A DNA stretch of 9,161 bases from assembly GCA_021203665.1 (NCBI GenBank), contig JAJQAT010000014.1:1-9161 (forward strand), in the 5' to 3' direction. This document shows, one piece after another, positions 1 through 5,120 of the stretch (within the stretch, counting starts at the first letter, position 1; every line of letters starts with the position of its first letter). A model generated the notes under the pieces. The model did not search any database. It saw nothing but the letters and a program-made list of their open reading frames with translations, and was not told where the DNA came from. The stretch comes from Bacillota bacterium (GTDB lineage: Bacteria > Bacillota > Clostridia > UBA1381). The translations under genes and the position numbers were made by a program.

Positions 1-10
1 GGAAAAAACA

Positions 11-991
11 ATGGCACGACAGAAAGGAACATTATTGTCGTACAGACCCGATATTCAGGTTTTGGATGCGACGCTCCGCGACGGCGGACTTGTAAACAGC
101 TTTTACTTCACAGACGAGTTTGTGAAAAAGCTTTACAAGGCAAACGTAAGCGCAGGCGTAGATTACATGGAATTTGGCTACAAGGCTTCAAAGGAGCTTT
201 TTGATGTGAACAAATTCGGAAAATGGAAGTTCTGCGATGAGGAATCAATAAGAGGTATCGTCGGCGACAACGACACGGATATGAAGATTTCCGTTATGGC
301 TGACGTGGGAAGAACGGATTTGGAGCATGATATTCTTGACCGCAAGGACAGCGTGATTGATTTGGTACGCGTCGCGACATATATCAACACTATTCCCGCG
401 GCAATCGATATGGCTGAATACTGCAAGAGAAAGGGCTACGAAACAAGCATTAACATAATGGCTGTTTCCACATCGAACGACAAGGACGTTCGGCAGGCTC
501 TCGAGCTTATCGGTCAGAGCAGCGTCGATATGATTTACATTGTTGACAGCTACGGCTCGATGTATCCCGAGCAGATACGCTCGCTCACTGAGATGTATAC
601 CGAGGTCGGTCAAAAGTATAACAAGAAAATCGGTATGCACGCGCACAACAATCAGCAAATGGCGTTCGCGAACACAATCGAGGCGACAGCGATGGGCGTA
701 AGCATGCTTGACGCCACCATGAGCGGTATGGGCAGAGGCGCCGGCAACTGCGCCATGGAAGCACTTATGGGATTTTTGAAAAACCCGAAGTACAAAATTA
801 CTCCCGTGCTTAGGTTTGTGCAGGAGGAAATGCTCAAGCTGAAAGCCGAGGGACTTGTTTGGGGATATGACATACCGTATCTTCTTACGGGCATACTTAA
901 TGTTCACCCGCGCTCGGCAATAGACTGCGTTAAGCAGGGCAACACGGACTATGTTGAATTTTACAAAGAGCTTTGGGACAAGGAATGCTGA
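11..991 (+). CDS. DRE-TIM metallolyase / HMGL-like aldolase domain protein (substrate unknown)
   Basis: A 326-residue cytoplasmic protein of the pyruvate-carboxyltransferase/HMGL-like TIM-barrel superfamily, closest in style to the catalytic half of 4-hydroxy-2-oxovalerate aldolase. Visible motifs are LDATLRDGG (residues 18-26), whose Arg-Asp pair is the family signature for enolate stabilisation and metal binding; YIVDSYGSM (176-184); MHAHNN (209-214), whose two His are the usual divalent-metal ligands; and a glycine-rich GMGRGAGN (239-246). Family knowledge says such enzymes make or cleave a C-C bond next to a keto or thioester group using Mg2+ or Mn2+. The C-terminal part (about 260-326) is short and does not look like the DmpG communication domain that pairs with an acylating dehydrogenase, so a channelling partner is not implied. 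The ATG at 11 follows GGAAAAAACA, a weak Shine-Dalgarno, and the upstream context is cut off by the window edge. The fold assignment is confident; the reaction is not. Confidence 0.85.
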   Translation: MARQKGTLLSYRPDIQVLDATLRDGGLVNSFYFTDEFVKKLYKANVSAGVDYMEFGYKASKELFDVNKFGKWKFCDEESIRGIVGDNDTDMKISVMADVGRTDLEHDILDRKDSVIDLVRVATYINTIPAAIDMAEYCKRKGYETSINIMAVSTSNDKDVRQALELIGQSSVDMIYIVDSYGSMYPEQIRSLTEMYTEVGQKYNKKIGMHAHNNQQMAFANTIEATAMGVSMLDATMSGMGRGAGNCAMEALMGFLKNPKYKITPVLRFVQEEMLKLKAEGLVWGYDIPYLLTGILNVHPRSAIDCVKQGNTDYVEFYKELWDKEC

Positions 992-1004
992 AAGCATAAT
1001 TAAA

Positions 1005-1050
1005 GGGAATGCAAGCCCGATATAAACGGCTTGCATTCCCTTTTTTCATT
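1005..1050. terminator. Bidirectional intrinsic terminator between convergent genes
   Basis: A perfect 13-bp inverted repeat (1005-1017 and 1028-1040) encloses a 10-base loop and is followed on the plus strand by six T residues (1041-1046). On the minus strand the stem is followed by TTTAATT, a shorter U-tract. It lies 14 bases after the aldolase stop and immediately beyond the antiporter stop, so it should end both convergent transcripts, more strongly for the plus strand. Confidence 0.9.
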
Positions 1051-2010
1051 TTATCGTATTAACAGATACGCGGTATAGGCGATATATATGCCTATCATAA
1101 CCACTCCGGCGGGGCGGTTTATTTTTTTATTGAACAGCGAGAACAGATACGTGAACAGGAATATTCCTATAAGCACGCAGGTATCTACAACCGCGTAGCC
1201 GTCGGTCGTTATCGTTCCTATCACGGAGGATATTCCCAAAATAAACAAAATATTGAAAACATTCGAGCCTATCACGTTGCCCACGGCTATGTCGTTCATC
1301 TTTTTCCGCGCGGCTACCACAGACGTCACGAGCTCCGGCAGGGACGTTCCTATCGCCACCACGGTAAGTCCTATTACCGTTTCGCTAAGTCCCGCCATAC
1401 GCGCGAGCGACTTCGCGCCGTTTACCGTGAGCTGTCCGCCCGCGATAACGCATACAAGTCCTATCACTATAAGCATAACGCATTTAAACCACGAAACGTT
1501 CTTTTTTTCTTCGCTTACGGTGTTTATTTCCTCTTTAGCCTCTCTTTTTCCGGCGATAACCGAGCTTATCATAAACACGGCGAACACAATCAATAGAATT
1601 ATGCCGTCAAATCTTGTAAGAGCGACCTCGCCGCCGTTCATCGTCATCATCAATACGAGCATCAAAACGGTTATTACAAGGCAAAACGGAAAGTCGCGCT
1701 TCAGGATATTCTTTTTCACCGCCACCGGCGCGAACAGCGCGCTTGTTCCGAGAACCACAAGCGTGTTAAAGGTATTGGAGCCTATTACGTTTCCTATGGC
1801 TATCTCGTTGCTCCCCTGCAGCGACGCGGTGATGCTCACCGCCGCCTCCGGCAGACTTGTGCCGAACGCCACCACGGTAAGTCCCACAATATACGCCGGT
1901 ATTCTCAGCTTCTCCGACAGGTCGCAGGCTCCGTCCACGAATAAATCCGCGCCCTTTACCAAAAGCACAAATCCGGCAAGCAAAATTACAATCATCAAAA
2001 ATACATTCAT
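1051..2010 (-). CDS. CaCA-family sodium/calcium antiporter (YrbG-like)
   Basis: A 319-residue integral membrane protein of the Ca2+:cation antiporter superfamily, expected to export Ca2+ in exchange for Na+ (or H+) across the cytoplasmic membrane. It has the diagnostic internal duplication: the alpha-1 repeat GLTVVAFGTSLPEA (43-56) with GNVIGSNTFN (73-82), and the alpha-2 repeat GLTVVAIGTSLPEL (214-227) with GNVIGSNVFN (244-253). The Glu in each GTSLPE and the Asn in each GN..GSN are the ion ligands in this family. Hydrophobic segments cover about ten helices, with a short charged loop (about 154-173) between the halves, as usual for bacterial members of 310-360 residues. I chose the ATG at 2010, preceded by GGGGAG at good spacing. 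An in-frame ATG at 2034 would leave almost no leader after the promoter at 2046-2074. It is transcribed alone and divergently from dpaA. Ion specificity cannot be read from sequence. Confidence 0.93.
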   Translation of the reverse strand: MNVFLMIVILLAGFVLLVKGADLFVDGACDLSEKLRIPAYIVGLTVVAFGTSLPEAAVSITASLQGSNEIAIGNVIGSNTFNTLVVLGTSALFAPVAVKKNILKRDFPFCLVITVLMLVLMMTMNGGEVALTRFDGIILLIVFAVFMISSVIAGKREAKEEINTVSEEKKNVSWFKCVMLIVIGLVCVIAGGQLTVNGAKSLARMAGLSETVIGLTVVAIGTSLPELVTSVVAARKKMNDIAVGNVIGSNVFNILFILGISSVIGTITTDGYAVVDTCVLIGIFLFTYLFSLFNKKINRPAGVVMIGIYIAYTAYLLIR

Positions 2011-2045
2011 TGTTTTTTCTCCCCTGCAAAGCATTTCTCGTTAGC

Positions 2046-2074
2046 ATTATATGACAAATTACGACGCTTGTCAA
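2046..2074 (-). promoter_or_regulatory. Perfect-consensus sigma-A promoter for the antiporter
   Basis: On the minus strand TTGACA (2074-2069) and TATAAT (2051-2046) are separated by exactly 17 bases, matching the vegetative consensus at all twelve positions. Transcription should begin near 2039, giving a leader of about 29 bases before the ATG at 2010, which contains the GGGGAG ribosome binding site. This supports starting the protein at 2010. Confidence 0.85.
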
Positions 2075-2121
2075 TTACATTTATATGTTTTTATTGTGAC
2101 ACGTCCTCAATTCGATATTTA

Positions 2122-2149
2122 ACAAAACACCGCCTTATTTCATATTATA
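2122..2149 (+). promoter_or_regulatory. Candidate sigma-K (late mother-cell) promoter for dpaA-dpaB
   Basis: CATATTATA (2141-2149) fits the sigma-K minus-10 pattern CATAnnnTA at every fixed position. An AC dinucleotide at 2122-2123, 17 bases upstream, fits the short sigma-K minus-35 element. In Bacillus subtilis the dipicolinate synthase operon is transcribed by sigma-K in the mother cell, so element and gene agree. The patterns are short and the region is AT-rich. A sigma-A minus-10 could also be read in the same stretch (TATTATATAAAG), but no good TTGACA box sits at the right distance. Confidence 0.6.
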
Positions 2150-2185
2150 TAAAGCAACAAAAACCATATAAGGAGGCTACATATT

Positions 2186-3052
2186 ATGTTTGAAACAGTT
2201 TCCGTAATCGGCGGAGATTTAAGACAGCTTACAATCGCCTCTCTGCTTAAAGCGGAGGGTTATCATGTTTTTCTGTACGGCTTTGACAAGGATATTCGGC
2301 TTGACGCACTCGAATCCGAACCGGATAAGGATTTCGTTATGAGCGCCGATATTATTATACTTCCCGTACCCGTCACCTTTGACGGGGTTACGATAAATTC
2401 GCCGTATTCGCTTTCGCCCATGACCGTTGAGGAATTTATATACGGCGTGAACCCGTCGGCAATAGTATTCGGAGGGCAAATACAGCCCAATCTGCAAAAA
2501 GCGCTGGAGGATAACAGCATCGCTTACCGCGATTATCTGAAGCGCGAGGAGCTTGCGATAAGAAACGCCGTGCCCACGGCGGAGGGAGCTATTGAAATAG
2601 CCATATCCGAAACGCCGATAACCGTTCACCGGAGCAAAAGTCTTGTGCTGGGCTACGGTAAAATAGGTAAAATTCTTTCAAGGGATTTATGCGGTATGGG
2701 CGCGCAGACGTATGTCGAGGCGCGTAAATACGCCGACCTCGCAATGATTGAGGGTCACGGCTGCACGCCTTTGCCGCTTGGCGAGCTGAAAAATCATATA
2801 GATGAATTTGATATAATTTTCAACACCGTGCCGGCGCTGATACTTGACGATGAAATGCTTTCGAGGGTGAAAAAGGACGCTCTCATCATCGATCTCGCCT
2901 CAAAGCCGGGCGGAGTGGATTTTGAGGCGGCAAAGGCTTACGGCGTAAAGGTTATATGGGCGCTTTCATTGCCCGGCAAAACGGCTCCGTCCACTTCCGG
3001 AGCGATTATTAAGGATACTGTTATGAATATTATAAATGAATTGGGGGTGTAA
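2186..3052 (+). CDS. dpaA: Dipicolinate synthase subunit A
   Basis: A 288-residue protein (also SpoVFA; the B. subtilis form is slightly longer) that acts with DpaB to oxidise the lysine-pathway intermediate dihydrodipicolinate, or its hydrated precursor, to dipicolinic acid. The product is made in the mother cell and moved into the forespore. Visible features are an N-terminal nucleotide-binding-like SVIGGDLRQ (6-14); the family segment DYLKREELAIRNAVPTAEGA (116-135); a Rossmann motif LGYGKIG (155-161) for NAD(P); DLASKPGGVDF (236-246); and a C-terminal LPGKTAPSTSG (262-272). The start is clear: AAGGAGG at 2170-2176, nine bases before the ATG. It is followed after three bases by dpaB, and the dpaB ribosome binding site lies inside the last dpaA codons, so the two are co-transcribed and probably translationally coupled. 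A sigma-K-like promoter precedes it. Confidence 0.95.
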   Translation: MFETVSVIGGDLRQLTIASLLKAEGYHVFLYGFDKDIRLDALESEPDKDFVMSADIIILPVPVTFDGVTINSPYSLSPMTVEEFIYGVNPSAIVFGGQIQPNLQKALEDNSIAYRDYLKREELAIRNAVPTAEGAIEIAISETPITVHRSKSLVLGYGKIGKILSRDLCGMGAQTYVEARKYADLAMIEGHGCTPLPLGELKNHIDEFDIIFNTVPALILDDEMLSRVKKDALIIDLASKPGGVDFEAAKAYGVKVIWALSLPGKTAPSTSGAIIKDTVMNIINELGV

Positions 3053-3055
3053 AAA

Positions 3056-3637
3056 ATGGACTGGGAAAATAAAACGATAGGCTTTGCGATGTGCGGCTCC
3101 TTCTGCACCTTTAAAAAAGCGCTCGACGCGCTTAAAATACTGACGCAGACTGGCGCGAACGTAATTCCTATTATGAGCGAAATGTCCTACGGCACTGATA
3201 CGCGTTTCGGCAAGGCAGAGGACTTTCGCCGTCTTATAAAAAACATAACCGGAAACGATATTATATACACAATCAAGGACGCCGAGCCGATAGGTCCCAA
3301 AAATATGCTTGATTTGCTGGTGGTTCTTCCCTGCACGGGCAACTCGCTCGCCAAAATAGCGAACGGCATCGCCGACACGGCTGTTACTCTCGCCGTCAAG
3401 GCTCATTTACGCAATCAAAAGCCCGTGCTTATCGCGGTATCCACCAATGACGGTCTTGGCGGCGCGGCTAAAAATATCGGCGCTCTTTTGAATTATAAAA
3501 ATCTGTATTTTCTGCCTTTCTCGCAGGACGACTGCGTAAAAAAGCCGAATTCGCTTGTAGCCGACTTCGAAAGGCTCCCCGAAGCCGCTCTCGCGGCGTT
3601 GGAGGGACGACAATTACAGCCTGTACTGGGCTTTTAA
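3056..3637 (+). CDS. dpaB: Dipicolinate synthase subunit B (flavoprotein fold)
   Basis: A 193-residue partner of DpaA (SpoVFB; the family is typically about 200 residues) with the fold of the HFCD-type flavoproteins. Characteristic stretches are IGFAMCGSFCTF (8-19), which begins the nucleotide-binding fold; VVLPCTGNSLAKIANGIAD (89-107), the strongest family signature; VLIAVSTNDGLG (124-135); and FLPFSQDDCVKKPNS (152-166). With DpaA it catalyses the last step of dipicolinate synthesis during sporulation. Its presence means this organism uses the dedicated DpaAB route rather than the electron-transfer flavoprotein route reported in clostridia lacking spoVF. The ATG at 3056 has a G-rich ribosome binding site (GGGGGTG, 3043-3049) overlapping the dpaA stop region. 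The gene ends 25 bases before a hairpin shared with the convergent enolase. Confidence 0.94.
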   Translation: MDWENKTIGFAMCGSFCTFKKALDALKILTQTGANVIPIMSEMSYGTDTRFGKAEDFRRLIKNITGNDIIYTIKDAEPIGPKNMLDLLVVLPCTGNSLAKIANGIADTAVTLAVKAHLRNQKPVLIAVSTNDGLGGAAKNIGALLNYKNLYFLPFSQDDCVKKPNSLVADFERLPEAALAALEGRQLQPVLGF

Positions 3638-3661
3638 TATAGATTCCGTAAGACAAAAGCA

Positions 3662-3715
3662 AGGCTGTAGGCAGGTTATCTTGGATAGGTATACCTTGCC
3701 TACAGCCTAAAAATT
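3662..3715. terminator. Hairpin between dpaB and eno, probable bidirectional terminator
   Basis: A 12-bp perfect stem (3662-3673 with 3697-3708) continues after a one-base bulge through GGT/ACC (3674-3676 with 3693-3695) and closes a roughly 16-base loop. On the plus strand it is followed by an A-run then TTTT, a weak tract. On the minus strand the stem is followed by TGCTTTTG, also modest. Position between two convergent stop codons makes termination the likely role in both directions. Confidence 0.72.
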
Positions 3716-4984
3716 TTATATTCCGTATTGTGAAGCGAAGCAAAGCTCCTCTTCTATTCTGAGCAGCTGATTATACTTCGCCACACGGTCGGTTCTGCAC
3801 GGCGCGCCGGTTTTAATCTGTCCGCTGTTCACCGCGACGGCAATATCCGCGATGGTCGTGTCCTCCGTTTCGCCGCTCCTATGGGATATTACCGCCGTAT
3901 AGCCGCTTTTATGAGCCATTTCCACCGCGTCAAGCGTTTCAGAAAGCGTGCCTATTTGATTCACCTTTACCAATATCGAATTGCCCACGCCCCCGCGTAT
4001 TCCCCTTGCGAGACGTTTCGGATTTGTCACAAACAAGTCGTCGCCCACAAGCTGTATTTTATCTCCGAGCTTATCCGTAAGTATTCTCCAGCCGTCCCAA
4101 TCGTCCTCGCCCAGTCCGTCCTCTATTGAGAATATCGGATATTTCCCACATAAATCCTGCCAGTATTCAACTAATTCCGCCGCGGTCCTTTTTATTCCCG
4201 ATTTCGGCAATAAATACGTTCCGTCCTTTTGTACCCATTCCGACGACGCGGCGTCTACCGCTATCTTAAAATCCTCATCGGGCTTATAACCCGCGCGCTT
4301 TACGGCGTTTACGATAACCCCGAGAGCCTGCTCGTCCGTTTCAAGATTGGGCGCGAAGCCGCCCTCATCTCCGACAGCCGTCGCGCATCCCATTTCCCTC
4401 AGCACCCTTTTAAGCTCATGATACACCTCGCCGCACCACCTAAGTCCCTGTCTGAACGATTTTGCTCCGAACGGCATTATCATAAATTCCTGTATATCCA
4501 CATTATTGTCGGCGTGAGCGCCGCCGTTCAAAATATTCATCATAGGCACGGGCAAAATATGCGCGTTTGTTCCTCCTATATATTGAAACAGAGGAATATC
4601 AAGGCTTGCCGCCGCCGCGCGCGCCGCCGCCAGCGAAACGCCGAGAATCGCGTTGGCGCCGAGATTTGATTTGTTTTCCGTGCCGTCTATCTCGCACATT
4701 TTCATATCTATGGAACGCTGTTCAAGCACATTCATTCCTATAAGCGCGTCGGATATTTTCTCGTTTACGTTGCCGACGGCGTTCTTTACGCCCTTGCCGC
4801 CGTAACGCTTGCCGTCTCCGTCGCGCAGCTCCACAGCCTCAAACGCTCCCGTTGACGCTCCCGACGGCACTATGGCTCTGCCGCAGGCGTTTTCCGTCCG
4901 CACCTCCGCCTCCACGGTGGGATTTCCTCTTGAATCCATAACCTCTCTCGCGAATACATCAATGATTTCAATATACTGTTTCAT
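3716..4984 (-). CDS. eno: Enolase (phosphopyruvate hydratase)
   Basis: A 422-residue, full-length glycolytic enolase that interconverts 2-phosphoglycerate and phosphoenolpyruvate in the cytoplasm. Every key element is present: the mobile loop SGAST (41-45); GDEGGF (205-210) with the catalytic-site Glu207; metal ligands Asp244 (IAVDAAS), Glu288 (SIEDG) and the Asp pair 315-316 (VGDD); the catalytic Lys340 in LVKVNQIG; the phosphate-binding HRSGET (368-373); and KTGAP (391-395). No residue suggests a non-catalytic paralogue. The ATG at 4984 is preceded by GGGAGGG six bases upstream. The gene stands alone, not in a gapA-pgk-tpi-gpm-eno cluster, and converges on dpaB. I found no convincing TTGACA/TATAAT pair upstream; the AT-rich 5001-5040 stretch has TATAAA-like boxes on the minus strand without a matching -35. 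Another enolase elsewhere in the genome cannot be excluded. Confidence 0.97.
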   Translation of the reverse strand: MKQYIEIIDVFAREVMDSRGNPTVEAEVRTENACGRAIVPSGASTGAFEAVELRDGDGKRYGGKGVKNAVGNVNEKISDALIGMNVLEQRSIDMKMCEIDGTENKSNLGANAILGVSLAAARAAAASLDIPLFQYIGGTNAHILPVPMMNILNGGAHADNNVDIQEFMIMPFGAKSFRQGLRWCGEVYHELKRVLREMGCATAVGDEGGFAPNLETDEQALGVIVNAVKRAGYKPDEDFKIAVDAASSEWVQKDGTYLLPKSGIKRTAAELVEYWQDLCGKYPIFSIEDGLGEDDWDGWRILTDKLGDKIQLVGDDLFVTNPKRLARGIRGGVGNSILVKVNQIGTLSETLDAVEMAHKSGYTAVISHRSGETEDTTIADIAVAVNSGQIKTGAPCRTDRVAKYNQLLRIEEELCFASQYGI

Positions 4985-5058
4985 CTGTTTCCCTCCCGAT
5001 TGATTTTTATATATTATTCACACCTTCCGTTTATTTTATACGCAGGAAACTTAATACA

Positions 5059-5087
5059 TTGACTAAATCTTAAATTGCGTGTATAAT
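5059..5087 (+). promoter_or_regulatory. Sigma-A promoter for the GH115/transglycosylase unit
   Basis: TTGACT (5059-5064) and TATAAT (5082-5087) are spaced by 17 bases, one mismatch from the vegetative consensus. Transcription should start near 5094, so an upstream in-frame ATG at 5079 would lie before the transcript begins. This places the start of the GH115 gene at 5121. Confidence 0.82.
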
Positions 5088-5099
5088 GTACATATACAC
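5079..5099. promoter_or_regulatory. Near-palindrome over the -10 box and start site; possible operator
   Basis: GTGTAT (5079-5084) and ATACAC (5094-5099) are inverted copies flanking a core whose ATGTACAT (5086-5093) is itself palindromic. Apart from one extra A on the left side the 21 bases are a perfect inverted repeat. It covers the TATAAT box and the expected transcription start, a typical position for a repressor operator. AT-rich composition makes chance plausible, and no regulator gene is next door. Confidence 0.35.
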
Positions 5100-5120
5100 A
5101 GGATTTTTAAGGAGAAGGAT

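Noticed and set aside
245..1036. 263-residue open frame on the minus strand opposite the aldolase gene
   Set aside because: It overlaps a clearly conserved protein, runs through the terminator hairpin, has no ribosome binding site, and its translation has no recognisable motif.
2011..2034. N-terminal extension of the antiporter (MLCRGEKT)
   Set aside because: It would use the ribosome binding site GGGGAG as coding sequence and leave only a few bases of leader after the consensus promoter.
1253..2044. 263-residue open frame on the plus strand opposite the antiporter gene
   Set aside because: It is antisense to the conserved alpha repeats and its Ser/Thr/Ile-rich translation is the expected complement of a membrane protein. 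It has no start signals.
3662..3708. Hairpin between dpaB and eno as a mobile-element end or repeat unit
   Set aside because: There is no second copy in the window, no flanking duplication and no transposase. Its place between two convergent stops explains it as a terminator.
5079..5120. N-terminal extension of the GH115 protein (MYNVHIHRIFKEKD)
   Set aside because: The upstream ATG at 5079 lies ahead of and inside the TATAAT box region, before the predicted transcript start. The ATG at 5121 has a good ribosome binding site.
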